64,000 bases of DNA from Artocarpus heterophyllus (lineage: Eukaryota; Streptophyta; Magnoliopsida; Rosales; Moraceae). Location of the stretch: contig CM046348.1 of NCBI GenBank assembly GCA_025403435.1, positions 28,600,148 through 28,664,147 on the forward strand, read 5' to 3'. This document shows positions 21,680 to 33,860 of the stretch, piece after piece. The position numbers and the translations under genes are program-made. The notes under the pieces are model-generated. The model saw nothing but the letters and a program-made list of their open reading frames with translations. It ran no database searches and was not told the origin of the DNA. How positions within the stretch are numbered: the stretch's first letter is position 1; each line of letters opens with the position of its first letter.

Positions 21680-22337
21680 TCAAAACTCGCATTTGGAGAA
21701 CTTTGCATATAACTGGTGTCTTCTTAAAGTCTCCAGCACAATCCTTAAATGCTCCTCATGTTCTTCTTGATTCTTAGAATAGACAAGAATATCATCGATA
21801 AATACAACAACAAATTTATCGAGGAAATCCTTGAATACCTGGTTCATCAATTCCATAAAGGCAGCAGGCGCATTTGTCAGACCGAAAGGCATAACCACAA
21901 ATTCAGTGGTAACCATACCTCCACCTGAAAGCAGTCTTGGGGATATCTCCTTTCTTAACCTTCAACTGATGATATGCTGATCGTAGATCAATCTTTGAGA
22001 ACACCGATGCACCCTTGAACTGATCAAACAAATCATCTATTCGAGGCAACAGATACTTGTTCTTGATCGTCACCTTGTTCAGCTCTCTGTAGTCGATGTA
22101 GAGTCTCATAGTGCCATCCTTCTTCTTCACAAACAAGACTGGAGCACCCCATGGTGAGTGACTTGACCTGATAAATCCTTCGTCAAGTAGCTCCTTTAAT
22201 TGCGTGTGAAGCTCCTTTAATTCTACCGGGGCCATTCTGTAAGGCGCTTTTGAGATTGGATCGATGCCTGGAGCGAGCTCAATCTCGAATTCAACTTCTC
22301 TTTCTGGCGGTAGACTCGTCAAATCATCTAGAAACAC
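21680..22337 (-). pseudogene. gypsy-B reverse transcriptase, split by a frameshift
   Basis: Frame 21903-22337 holds the RT fingers and palm start ([39 protein letters not shown]). Frame 21680-21916 holds [16 protein letters not shown] and the intact catalytic [10 protein letters not shown] shift near 21905-21920 separates them. A TGA at 21680-21682 replaces the Trp of CEFWLDK. The active-site residues survive, unlike gypsy-A. Confidence 0.9.
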
Positions 22338-22368
22338 ATCTTCATATTCATGAACAACATGTGTATCT

Positions 22369-22798
22369 TCAATTCTTGTCTTTTCTTAATTGGCTTTTGT
22401 CTACAACGTTCGCTAGATAGCCCATGCAGCCACTTGCTAATAGCTTCCTTGCTTTCATTGCCGATAGAAACATGTGGGGTTTCTTTCTGGATTTGCCAAC
22501 ATAAATGAACTTTTGATCACCTTCAGAATGGAAGATCAACTTTCGTTTACTGGCATTCGATAGCGGCATTATACTTGCTCAGGAAATCCATCCCAAGAAT
22601 CATGTTATAGTCATGCATATCGATCACAATGAGGTCGACGAAAAGTTCCCTATCAGAAATCCATAGGGGTACTGCACGCAAACAGTGCGTGGATAATATC
22701 ACTTCCCCAGAGGGTAGTGTCATAGTGAATCCCTGTCTCATAGGCTCTAAATGTACTTCTAATATGAGACAGGTTTTCACTACCGGATCGTTAATCAT
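22369..22798 (-). pseudogene. gypsy-B protease C-terminal part, fused to leader by the gag deletion
   Basis: Frame 22547-22798 begins in leader-derived sequence and passes into protease (LEPMRQGFTMTLPSGEVILS, DLIVIDMHDYNMILGMDFLS). Frame 22369-22569 continues it ([19 protein letters not shown]) after a shift. The N-terminal half of the protease, including the catalytic DTGA motif, is absent. Compared with gypsy-C, the sequence jumps from protease to the leader just inside the primer-binding site, with the junction near 22750-22765. Confidence 0.85.
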
Positions 22799-22912
22799 TA
22801 AACATTAAACCTTAATCTTATCATCATACTTGCATCAATACATCTAACTTTTTAACATACTTACTTGGAGGACTTGGATTGACGTGTGGCGATATAAATT
22901 ATAATCGAAAAA

Positions 22913-22926
22913 TCGCTTTGATACCA
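22913..22926 (-). other. Primer-binding site of gypsy-B
   Basis: The reverse complement is TGGTATCAAAGCGA, one base (G to A) from the TGGTATCAGAGCGA of gypsy-C. Five bases separate it from the LTR at 22932. Confidence 0.9.
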
Positions 22927-23290
22927 AAGCCTGTAACGCCCCTTATTTTGGACGTCACAAATGTCGTTACATTCTTACATTCATACTTACTTGAACTTTA
23001 AACATATATAAGAATACAAAACTTAAACGATACTTTTTAACTTTAAAAATAATTAAACATACTTAACCAGGATCCATTCATACGCTTTTTTTTTTTATAT
23101 AAATAACATAACATTGTTAAATCACATTGCTAAACTCTTTCCATATCATAATTTATTCATTTATACTGTAAATTAATCATGAACTTATATTAATAAAATA
23201 GATATACCAAGTTATAAAATCAGGACTTATAAAAATATCACAACATATCTCATTAAACATCATATCATTTAAAGCTTACTTACTCCCACA

Positions 23291-23441
23291 GTTCGGCAGG
23301 CCGAACTTGGGATTTCGGCAGGCCGAACGTGATCGGTAGGCCGGAGTTCCCTCAACCGGCAGGCCGGTAGAGGCTTTGCAATACAAACTTAAAACTTGTC
23401 ATCGTTCGGCAGGCTGAACTTTCCGTCATCGGCAGGCCGAC
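23291..23441. repeat. Palindrome cluster A, right LTR of gypsy-B
   Basis: It starts with a perfect GTTCGGCAGGCCGAAC at 23291-23306 and a second near-perfect unit at 23313-23328, then degenerate units. Cluster content differs slightly from the partner LTR. Confidence 0.9.
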
Positions 23442-25558
23442 CGAGCCAAAAATCTTTGAGAAAACTTAATTTTTAAAAACAAAAACCAACTTTCATAAAA
23501 ATGCGGAAGATCGTAATACTTAAAATAATGAAATAAAAGATAAAACCAAGTTCATGTATTCTTTAAAAACTTAACATAAGAATATGTTTATAACATAAAA
23601 CTTGATTTAAAACATAATTCGTTCATCTTGGCATCTTTCCGGTTACAATTCATTGTGCTTGATGTTCACACGCCTTCCCATGTCCTCCGCCTAATCCATG
23701 ATCTTCTTACCCTTATCTACAACATGACATAAAACTTGAATAAGCTAATGCTTAGTAAGTACATATAATTCTCACAATTTAAAACATTTCATATCCATCA
23801 TCATCATCATCATATCATAAAAGTGCCATAAGCACAATTTCATAGAAACATATCTTTCATTGCATTGACTATTTAAAAACTTATTCCATTTTATCTTAAG
23901 GGTCCAAGTGTTGCACCATGAACATCATTGTAGGTGCGCCGTCATGAGAGGAGAAGGGTAGCTAATCCTAAACCAAACATGACATCATAACATATCATTT
24001 CAGAACATTTGGTGTGCAACACTTATTAGGTGATACATATATACATAATTTTCATACTTTGAAACATGTCATCATCATACATGCATAACTTTAAATCATG
24101 AAAAACTTTCATAAGAAATCCTTTAAGGAAAAATAATCATAAAATCAACATAATATCATTGTGAACATATCATCAATCCTTGTAAAACATGTCATGTTGC
24201 AGGTGAAAATGTACTTACCTTAACAGCTAGCTTACTTAACCTTAAAATGATTTGGTGACGATGCCGCAGTCTCGAAGTGCTCGTTCCTTTGTGTGTTCAT
24301 GCCATTTTCCATTTAAAACACAATAAAATCAATACTTAACATCATAGCGTAAATCATCCATTCATATAACATTCATTCATATATCATTCATATATATATT
24401 CTTCTCATATATAATCATAATCATCATCGTGAAAACATAACATTACCATCACACATATAAACACTATTCATAACATGCTTTCTTAAATATTATCATTAAA
24501 ACATTTTATACATTATAAACATGAAAATCTTTTGAAAACGTTTTCGAATAATTTAAAATACATACATTTTAAAAATTCATACAAACATCTTATTATCATG
24601 TATAAAATTATTTCATTATCATAAAATCATTTATTAAACATATATAACATTTCATAAACAAAAATTCTAGAAATAACATTGTTAAAACAGTTTTCTTCTT
24701 AATGTAATCTCATAAAAATTCATAACATAAAATACATTCATCATACGTTACACATGTACATTCTTGACAACTTTCATGAAAAACATCATTTATTAACCCC
24801 TTAAATAAACATTACATTTTTTTATGCATCAAAATTAAACAGTAATATTTTACTGTGAAGGATAAAGGATAGAAAATTCATATTTTATCATAAAAACGTT
24901 GAAATGACTTGAAACTTAGGAAAGCATCTCATAACACATACATGCATAACATATTAAAAATTTAGAACAAATACAATACCTAAAGAAAGATACTATAGAT
25001 GAATTGAGGAGAAGAATTCTTTTCAAAAACACAAGAAACGAGTCCTTACCTTGAAAATTTTCTTCTCAAAACCCTTGAATTCAACCAACAAAATATGACT
25101 TTTACTTTCAATACTAGCAGAGAATTTTTGAGAGAGAAGAAATGGAATGCGTGGAGAAGAGAAGAGGAAGAAAGGGAATGAAAAAAATGTCTCAGAAATG
25201 AATGGAGAAGAAAAGCTGAGGAAAAGAATCGTTAAAAAATTTTAACGTAACAAGCATAATGAACATTCATTGCCCTCCATTAAGTCAGAATTTTTTGACT
25301 GTTAGGTGGCAATTGGCGTGGAGGAAGGAGAGAAAAGAGGGAAATTCAAAACTCTCACTCATCACTTACCATGTTTTGCCCTCTTAAAATGGCAACCCAT
25401 TTAAATTGATACAAATCAATGCGAAGTCAAACCCTTTAATTTCCTTAACTGATAAAAATATTCCATTATTGTGCCAATTAATTACACTAATCACCCATTT
25501 AACGTAATTATCTCAGCCATAAATTTAAAGAGATTTCTACTGACTGCTCGTCAGCCCT

Positions 25559-25690
25559 GTTCGGCCTGCCGATTTTCCCCTTCGGCCTGCCGGTTCCACC
25601 AAGTCCGGCCTGCCGATGCTTCCCATCGGCCAGTCGATCTTTGGCAGTCTATTCGGCTGACTGAACTTAAAAGTCTGGCCTGCCGAACTG
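25559..25690. repeat. Palindrome cluster B, right LTR of gypsy-B
   Basis: Units include GTTCGGCCTGCCGA, CTTCGGCCTGCCGG, TCCGGCCTGCCGA, ATTCGGCTGACTGAAC and GTCTGGCCTGCCGAAC. They are less decayed than in the left LTR. Confidence 0.88.
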
Positions 25691-25936
25691 TCCTTAAATG
25701 CCATACATTAAAACATTTAATTCATCATACATCATAATTAATCATACATTTAAAAATTCACATGAACACTAGAGCACAACGATTCCATGCGGTCGTCACC
25801 TGTCATAAAACTTGACATAAAAGTTAGTAACATTAACATCATATATCATATCATATGACATAAATTATTAATAAATATATTTAACATCGTTACTAACTTA
25901 ACGTGATTCATTACATAAAAATAAGCGGGTGTTACA

Positions 25937-25941
25937 CATTG
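25937..25941. repeat. Target-site duplication CATTG, right of gypsy-B
   Basis: Second copy of the 5-bp duplication at 16418-16422. It restores the His-Trp codons of the interrupted protease. Confidence 0.95.
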
Positions 25942-26351
25942 GATGTTGACACTTGTTGAACCATAGGAGGACCAAGTTTTTTGGTTTGATCCCTTTGGAC
26001 ATAAACCATGTAAGGATTTTATGATTGTTACTAGTCAATAATTGTGATTTTTTGTTATAAACTAAGGTTTGATATATATGTCACATTATTGCATTTAATT
26101 CTTCTCTATTTTAACAAATCTTTAGGGCCCTCAATGATTGAAAAGTTGCAACAGGAGACGATGTAATACATCAATAAAGAGGTAAAACGGTTTATAAATC
26201 TTGTAAGTGTCCAAAACAAACCCGGCAACATTGAATGTGGTTATTTTGTTTTACGTTATATGTGAGATACTTTTTACGAATAATAGCATGGTCGAGCTTG
26301 CAAGAAAGGAATTTCACATTGGTGATGATTTATTTCACGTTAGGATTAAGT
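25937..26351 (+). pseudogene. CACTA-1 Ulp1-like cysteine protease, 3' piece
   Basis: After the insertion the frame reads HWMLTLVEP, a TAG, then EDQVFWFDPFGHKPC. A likely intron (GT near 26030, AG near 26127) leads to GPSMIEKL and then VQNKPGNIECGYFVLRYM with a TGA after RYM. The C48 triad is visible: His of HW, Asp of FDP, Cys of ECGY, with a Gln or Asn upstream. Such domains are fused to or carried by plant CACTA and Mutator-like transposons; the host versions remove SUMO. Two in-frame stops and the retrotransposon inside mean it is dead. Confidence 0.75.
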
Positions 26352-26818
26352 AAGTAAACTATTAAATAGGTTTATGCATTTTTAGATAGTAGCAGAAATT
26401 TTTGTGTGTTTAAATATGTGTTGCAAATTTTGTGTATTTGACATGTGTTGTAAAAATTACCAAGCTAAATGTAAATATATGATTTTACAATCAAGACCTT
26501 GGATTAATGGATAAGAAATGGAATTGGCCATCCCATGGGAATTAGAAATTCAGTTTCTTTTTATTTTATTTTGATTAATTTTCCATGATGGTTTTTGGTA
26601 GAAATCGTAGTGGAAAGTTATAGCTTATACAACGGTTTGTATAAAAACTGTCGTATAAGATGCGCTTAAAGCGCGTTGAGACTACACTTAAAACCTACCT
26701 TATATGATAGTACTTCGTTTTATGCTACGATGGACAATTATATGACAGTTTTGTAATCGTCATTTAAAGTTTTCACGATGGTTTTGAGCCATTGTGAAAT
26801 AAACAATTTGTGGTAGTG
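25942..26818 (+). mobile_element. Right part and right terminus of CACTA-1
   Basis: The sequence ends TTTGTGGTAGTG at 26818, the reverse complement of the CACTACCACAAA type of CACTA terminus. Sub-terminal repeats on both strands are visible at 26640-26800 (ACGATGGTTTT, AAAACTGTCGTATAA, TGACAGTTTTG). The left terminus is not in the window, or was lost where copia-B abuts at about 16275. Confidence 0.75.
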
Positions 26819-27694
26819 TATATCTAAGAAACTAATCAAGTTTATTAGTTGGTCTTTTAAAGTGTTGAAATGGCACTTATCAGCGAATTTAATTTCTCAA
26901 AAGCAGTTAGTTCTATTCTCAATATACCCTTTTAATTAATTGTTCGATATGCATAGAATTGATAATAACTAAGAGTATCTTTAGGATAGAACTAACTACT
27001 GCTTCCAAACTTGTAGATAATAACTTAATGGGATATTCCTTACATCTAAATCAACCAATTTTCTTGTACCCAAAAAGATTTCCCTCCTATTTTCTTTAAC
27101 AATGTGTGTGTGTGTATTTTTGTGTGTGATGGATTCACATATCATACCTAAGAAACATACATTTCCATGCCAATGTTTGTAGCTAAGCTTCAAGTTATCT
27201 TGTTCCTTGTGGCTAAAACTTGCAGAGACTTAATTACACATATCTTTTGATGACTGTGCTAAAGGGAACCATTGGTACTAAATACCATAACTAACAAAAT
27301 GTGGGCTCCATCTATGGGCTTATGCTGTAAGATCTACCTTATATATAGTGTAGTGTTTAGCATCAACATTGTCTCTTCGTATCTTGGTTGACTTTAGGGA
27401 TTGATTTTCTACAACATGGCCTTTTTTCTGATGCACTCTAGCCACGTAGCTTCATGCGTACTTATTATAACGGGAAGATACACACTTATTGTTGAAAAAA
27501 ATAGTTAATAACCATTTTAAGGAGCTATTTTGAGGCCTAATTTTTAGTGGGACTCACTTTGTCAAAATGACAGGTCTTGACAGATTTGTGATCTCCATTG
27601 CAAGGAGATTGAAATCATATATTTATATTCTGAAAATGGTATTCAAGTGAATGAGAAATTGATGCTTAAAATGTGCTAATTGACATTTAGATTT
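26819..27694. other. Intergenic, nothing recognised
   Basis: AT-rich sequence with a short TG run near 27103-27128. No credible ORF, RNA gene or transposon end was found. Confidence 0.4.
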
Positions 27695-27991
27695 TGTTAG
27701 AAAAAGCCTAAATGTGGAGTCCAACATTGGTTAGATATTAAAACTTGATATGGTTTTAATAGGTTGCACTTTTGTGCTTGGGTAAGATGTTGTACCTAAG
27801 AGGCTCTTTCATGCGCAAGCGGGGTGCAAATCACGACCCTGGTGGGTTAGGGGCCCAATGTGTGCACGCATGACATAGGCGATGTGAATGTCGGGTTCGT
27901 TGAGCTTGCCTTGTAGGGGCTACGTTTTGCAAAATTTAACTGTTCCAACAATAAATCCAAATTTAACTGTTGAAAGGCTTAATGGCTTAGC

Positions 27992-28130
27992 ATTAAACCT
28001 GCTCATAAAGTTGCAGTTAAATCCGAAATCAAGCCATGTTGTAACACCCATTAAACCTGCTCATAAAGCTGGAGTTCAATATGAAATTAAACCATATTGT
28101 AACACCTATTAAACTTGCTCATTAAACCTT
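27992..28130. repeat. 58-bp tandem repeat inside the solo LTR
   Basis: ATTAAACCTGCTCAT recurs at 27992, 28050 and 28108, with a ...GTTGTAACACCC... end in each unit: 2.4 copies with a few differences. It lies just upstream of the TATA box, so it may be a U3 enhancer repeat. Confidence 0.85.
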
Positions 28131-28141
28131 CATGACTGGCC

Positions 28142-28152
28142 TATATATAAGG
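28142..28152 (+). promoter_or_regulatory. TATA box of the solo LTR
   Basis: TATATATAAGG is followed after about 30 bases by CACTTCACACTC, a plausible start region. Position in the LTR fits U3/R. Confidence 0.5.
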
Positions 28153-28564
28153 TCATTTTCTACAACTTCACACTCATAGTATTAACACACAAAGTCACAA
28201 AGTTTTCTCTGGTTTTCGAGTTCTAGCTAGTAGTCTTGTGGTCATCTTTGGTGATAGAGGACAACACTATTTCAAGTTTACTAGAGGCGGTGCTTGATTG
28301 TGCTAAGTTCATCGCTGTTTGTCCTTATAACTTGAGAGACAGACGTCCGTCGAATCCTCGCGTACAACCTGAGAGGACGAATTTATTTTAAGGAAAGCGT
28401 GACCTACACGTGCCTCGACTATCATTTTTCTTCCAATTAAGATTCGGTCTCCATTTGAAGGTTGAACCTTGGTTGTAATGTTTTGTATCTAATTTCATAG
28501 CAATATTCCTTCCATCATTTCTTTTATTATACGTATTTGTTGTTTATCTTCTATATTGCTAACA

Positions 28565-30357
28565 CTTATAACTTATTGTTCAATATTTCTTGAAATAAAA
28601 AGAACAGATCCATTTATGTTCTTTTTCCTTTTCTCTATCTTCCAACTATATGGAAATCGATACATGTCTTCGTCTTATCCCTCTAGAGGGGAAATTAAGT
28701 TTCATAATAATAATAATTATCTTTTTTTTTTTGAGTCTTTCTACAAGAAGGGTCTATACTTGTAGTTTGTAATTTTGCACTTCACAAGTCAAAATCACGC
28801 AAAATAAACGCCATATAAAATTGACAAAATCTAATATGACAGTTCAAAAGCCCTATTGATAGGATATTTTTTCAACCCTGCTATGGAATTCTCCTTTTTC
28901 TTAAGCATTTTATTAGGCGATAGCACACTGGTTACGAATATTATGACATTAAAGGATATTGAGTGAAAAAAAAAAAAAGAAAAAAAAAAGGTAAGTGCTT
29001 GAATAGACTTTGTACTCATCAGAAGATATGTCTAATTAAGTCTTGTTCTGAGTTTTAGTCACAAAGCTCAAGATAATTTAAAGCTAGGTGCAAACCTGTT
29101 ATATTGTGACAAGAAAATTTTTGCCAGTCTTGTTTCATGGATTTGAGCAAGAAATTTAAATAGATTTTTTTTTTTTTTGAGAAAACACTATAAAAAGTTT
29201 AAATTATGGCTCAAACACGTGAAATAAACGAGCCATTAATTTCTTACATAGGAGATGTGAAACCACGCACACAAAGACACCACACACACGCATATATATT
29301 GTTAAAGAAAACCGTATAGAGAACTTTAGGAGAGCAGGAAAATCCAAAAGGAGATTGGTGGATTTGAGGTATAAATTGGTGGATATGTAAGATGTTATTT
29401 ATCTTCACTATGAAAGTTTGCTCACAAATTTTCCTGGAAAATTGCCTCCAATAAGCAGCAAATCCACAAATCCAATACATAACAACGTTATTGAATTTAC
29501 AAAACAAAAGATAAAATTAATATTAATTTGGTTTATAGTAAAAAAGTGTCTGTTACAAAAGCCACATCAATTAATTAAACGACGGACATTAATTAATTAT
29601 GACTGTTGGATAACATACAATCAGATTTCAACAGTCTAGATTAATTCTAAAAATTTGCACAAGTAACACCATATTACACATGGTTCAATATGTGTGACAT
29701 TTGACTTTTCAACTTCTTCAAAAATATTATAATCTGTTAAATACTTACCTTTGTGTGTGCGTGTGAAACGGAGATACGATGGCTCTAGATTATTCAAGTT
29801 TCATACCGTCAAGTTGTTCAAGTATAAGATTATTAATAATCATAAGAGAATTGAAAATCATGTTATAAGTTCTTGGAGCTTAAATATATATACATGTATT
29901 TATGTATTTATATATATATATATATATATATATTCCAAACTCAGAGATAGTACATAGAGAAATTCAGTTGCCGTATATTTTTCTATATATAGAAGGTGGC
30001 ACCATTTTTAGGGTTACTAGAGAGGTTATTTAAAAATATATATAAAGAGAGCTAATAGCTGTATGGTTTTTTTCTTAACACAGTGAATTTCTACTGCAAC
30101 TAAAAGTAACTCTCACATTATGAGTGAATTACTATTAATCTTATATGTTCTTTTTTTGTAGTTATTTTATCAGTCATAATAAAATTAAATTATGGTGTCT
30201 AATTCTTAATAAAAACCTAACGATTAAATACAAGGAATAGATTTTAGAAATATTTTTTAAAAAAATCAAGTGGTTAATGAGATACACTATAAGCACTTCT
30301 GTCACACACACACACATGCATGCAAATGCAACTTGGACAAATTAAAAATTTTCTACT
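28565..30357. other. Intergenic AT-rich DNA with homopolymers and a TA microsatellite
   Basis: An A-rich run lies at 28964-28990, a T run at 29166-29178, and a (TA)n microsatellite near 29910-29931. ORFs here are short and unlike any family I know. Confidence 0.4.
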
Positions 30358-30954
30358 CACTACAACAAACAGGGTCTTTTGCGATGACAAAAAGTCGTTG
30401 CAAAAGATAAAAAGTCATCCCAAATAAATTTTTGCGACGTCATGTCGTCGCTAGTAAGTCATATCTGAAAACTTGTTGCAAATAATTTTTTACGACATCA
30501 AGTAGTCACAAAAGCATCACAACAATTATGTTGTCAAGCTTATCATTGGTGTGATGTGGCCAACATTTTCAAGGACGACAATTTCAAATAATGTTGTCGC
30601 AAATAATTGAAGTGATGCTAGCGTGGTATCATTATTTGTGACGACTTTTTCAAAACTGTTGTAGTGAATATATTTTGCTGCTTCTTTTATGCGACGATAT
30701 TGTCATTGCAAATAGTTTTTTTATCAAAATTTTTAATATATTTTTAGTATTTTTTATGCTTTTTATTAAATTTTTAATATTTTTAATAATTGTTATTAAT
30801 TTTTAATAGAAATAATCGATTTATAATAATGAAAATAAAAATTTAATATTAAAAAAGACAACTGGTAATGGATTGTTCTAATAATAAAATAAAACCATAC
30901 CAAACATGATATGTCATAATATTGAACAAAAAAGAAAAAAAAATCTAATCCGCT

Positions 30955-31990
30955 AAATTTGTAGCATCGTTGGTGCCATCATTGTTGCCGTCACTGGCAT
31001 CTGGAGGAGACGGAGGACCTAGACGAACAAAAGTTAGAGGAGTTATCAGGGGCAGGATTTGGACGCCGAGGAGCAACTGGCCCACTAACTCCATCAATGT
31101 CTTGTGGCTCTAGTACATATTTATGTTGTAATCAGCCGCTCTTCATAGAAGTCTTCCACATGTGGGTCAACAGGTGTCAAAGATGTTCTGTCTGACTGGG
31201 AGCTAGAGGATGGACCAATGCTAGAGTAAATCCTCTATGAGAGTGCGGGGCCTAGTCTAGTTTTGTGTCTTCTATGTCTACTTAGGACATGCTCAAAATT
31301 CGCTCCTTGTTAAGCACAGGATCAGCTGAGGAGGAAGCAGACTATGTCATATAGGTTTATCTCTCCCACTCCATAGTATTCTCCACAAATAACAATAAAT
31401 GTATGTTATAAATACAAAGAGTAATTTGAATAAGTCAAGATAGTATTGAAAATTAAAAGTACTTACAAAAGTCTTATGTACTTCGGGGTTAACCCAAGTC
31501 CTTCCATGACGATGTACGTTTGCTTAGTTGTCTATGATAGACATCGACTGTTGGGTCATCGAGTTGGCCTATCCAACAATTTGAATGTGTCAGAATAATA
31601 TATTCTTTGATAACTTTAAAGATTGCTTGTAATTAAAAAAAAAACTTACTAACCTTCTTCTCGTGATTTTGGGAGATGATATCCGATCATGCAAACTTGA
31701 CCACTTTTGGTTGGCATGATTGTTTTTATTTGTCACCAAATTTTTCTGTTTATAATAGTTTTTACCATTGGCAATATTGAAATTTCTCAGACGTGAACCT
31801 ATTGCAGTAAAGACCCCAGTGTTCTTGATTCTTGAGGTTCTTGAGGGTTCACTCTGACATGTGCCCCATTTGTTGATCCTCCAAATGCTTTGATGTGTTT
31901 GTGGAGGTTGCTCTTCCAGTCCTTGTAGCACTTGGATGCCTCCCTATCAACTACATCATGGAGGATACCATCTAGGTATTGGTAATCAAG
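30955..31990 (-). pseudogene. Decayed CACTA-2 protein, possibly the Transposase_24 (Ptta/En/Spm) type
   Basis: The longest open part is 31590-31931. It contains NGKNYYKQKNLVTNKNNHAN, which resembles the NK-x-NR-x-KQ-x-x-H segment of plant En/Spm-associated transposase_24 proteins. Further downstream, in pieces, are SADPVLNKERILSMS, a basic patch RHRRHKTRLG and a C-terminal stretch with VRLGPPSPPDASDG ending near 30955. This fits the usual order of that family, with a short proline-rich end. Stops and frameshifts are numerous. The protein family is a guess from a few motifs; the location in the centre of a CACTA element supports it. Confidence 0.45.
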
Positions 31991-33860
31991 AGCAAACTAA
32001 TCCTGTGATACATTCAAGATCATGATAATTACTTTTATTTTGTTTTATAATAATTATGTTCTATGTGCGCTTTCATTATTTCAATTGGCCTCATGTTACA
32101 ATTTTTACACTTTGCATAAGGGCGACTAATATTGACAAATGAACATGCATAATTCTTTCTAACCTCAATATATAAAAGCAGACAACTCATTCCAATACTC
32201 ATCTGACAACCAGTTGCTCAGATATATCTAACTCTTGTCAATTAACATTTCAACTATACAAAATAACAGACACATTCATTAAAATCAATTGGTCAATGCA
32301 TGTATGCATGCAATTCTACACACCACCTTTACTCAAAACCTATAGGGTAAGACCCTATCTCGTTTAGTATTGTAATTTATGTATTGTATCACTCATCCTA
32401 CAACGCTCCTTTTCTATAGAAATTTCGTTAGCATCTCCCTTTAGATCTCCTAAATGTGCTATTAGGTGCACACCCAGAGAACAAAGGAAGATGTATCGAA
32501 ACCTCTATCAAAGGTGCGAGTAAAATTAAATGACAAACACGTAAATAACAATATCAAACTGTTTAAACGGGACAATTCAAGCATTAGTGTTGCTACATAC
32601 CAATCCTCGAACGAGTCTAAGATAAACTCATGCATACACATGCAAAACAAAAACACAAATTTATATTCACGTATGTTGTTTTTGTGACTATGAAGTCACA
32701 TATCGAAGCAAAATCATCGTAAAGGTCACAATTTTATTAAATTTTATGTAATCTTATCAAATTGTATGATAATTTTATTGTTCTTATTGTTTTTAAATAA
32801 AATTAATTTCTTAATTTTCATAAACAATAATATTATAGTTATTAATCCATTTATAATAACATATAAATTTAAATTCAATTTATTTTTCATATCAATTAAT
32901 TAAAACAATATATCAATTAATTAATCCTTAAAAATAATATTCTACTTATTAAACTATGATATTGCTCATCAATTTATAATAACTATTTATTATATTCTTT
33001 TACTTTATATTTAATTAATTCATTCATTCATTAATTGTTAATTAAGAATTTTCATTTCCTTATTTTAATTTTTTAAATTAGTAATAACAACTTTTAATGT
33101 GATATCTAAATTATTATTATTAATTCAACATTTGTTCATTCAATTTTTTAACTACTATAATTCATTAAAATTAATTTTATACTATACTAACTTAATTTTA
33201 TTGTCAAACCAAACCACTTGGATAAACAACTTATTACTAACTTAACCATAACTACACAATTCTAAAAACAATCATAATCACAGTTCACAATCCTAAACAA
33301 AAATCACAATCCCAAAAATCCAAATATTAAATATCACAATCTCAAAAATCTAATTCTACAACAATCTACATTATAACAATCCTACATCACACAATTCTAA
33401 AAATAATCACAATCACAATTCATAATTCTACAACAATCACAAGCCAACTAACATATTCACAATTTCAAAAATCCAATTCACAACACAATTCTAAAAATTC
33501 AAATACCAAAAAATTAAAAACTTACATAATCTAAGACCTACTTAGGACAAGGGCTAGAAAATGAGGATAGCAATGAAAACTTCAACGTTGCATGGCCAAA
33601 AAACAACCAAAAATCTCCAAAACTCAACCAAAAAAAAGTTCAAAGATTTTCCAATTTAGGGAGATTTCTATGAATATTGTTTGATAATATGAGTTTCTAC
33701 AATACAAAACCAGTGAATCTATGTGTTTTTGGAAGTCAAGGAAAGATTTGAGGTGGAATAAGGTGGAGAAAAGGAAAGAAAGGGTTGGAGGAGGAGAAGG
33801 AAGCTGGAGAAAATGGAGGAAGATGAACTATTGGGGTCATTTATATGCAGAGCTTTTTAG
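31991..33860. other. CACTA-2 interior, AT-rich, no gene recognised
   Basis: 32700-33520 is very AT-rich with CACAATTCTAAAAA-like units (33240-33500). I see no conserved protein. It may be intronic or regulatory sequence of the transposon gene. Confidence 0.4.

Larger units (their letters stand above)
16423..25936 (-). mobile_element. Complete gypsy-B element (9514 bp), gag deleted
   Basis: Two LTRs of about 3.0 kb (16423-19428 and 22932-25936) flank an internal region of 3.5 kb on the minus strand. A CATTG duplication, a primer-binding site at 22913-22926 and a polypurine tract at 19429-19442 are present. Internal coding covers protease, RT, RNase H, integrase and chromodomain. Compared with gypsy-C, about 1.4 kb carrying gag and the start of the protease is missing, with a junction near 22750-22765. 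The two LTRs look nearly identical over their length. Pol is broken by several frameshifts and stops. The element sits inside the Ulp1-like gene of CACTA-1. Confidence 0.95.
22932..25936 (-). mobile_element. 5' LTR of gypsy-B (3005 bp)
   Basis: It runs from TGTAACGCCCC to GGGTGTTACA and is near-identical to 16423-19428 with scattered substitutions and small indels. Two palindrome clusters are at the same positions as in the partner LTR. Confidence 0.93.
27695..28564 (+). mobile_element. Solo copia-type LTR (870 bp)
   Basis: It begins TGTTAGAAAAAGCC and ends GCTAACA, with the inverted ends TGTTAG and CTAACA. A TATA box (CTATATATAAGG) lies at 28141-28152, about two thirds of the way in. No primer-binding site follows and no polypurine tract or pol precedes it. 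The flanking 5-mers (GATTT and CTTAT) do not match, so either the target duplication has decayed or the LTR arose by recombination between two elements. It is a different family from copia-A. Confidence 0.7.

Noticed and set aside
18963..25737. Matching ORFs of 88 codons at 18963-19229 and 25471-25737 with Cys-rich text
   Set aside because: They lie in the two gypsy-B LTRs, and the Cys pattern comes from translating the palindrome units. Nothing suggests selection on the protein.
27888..28112. ORF of 74 codons in the solo LTR
   Set aside because: It spans the 58-bp tandem repeat in non-coding LTR sequence.
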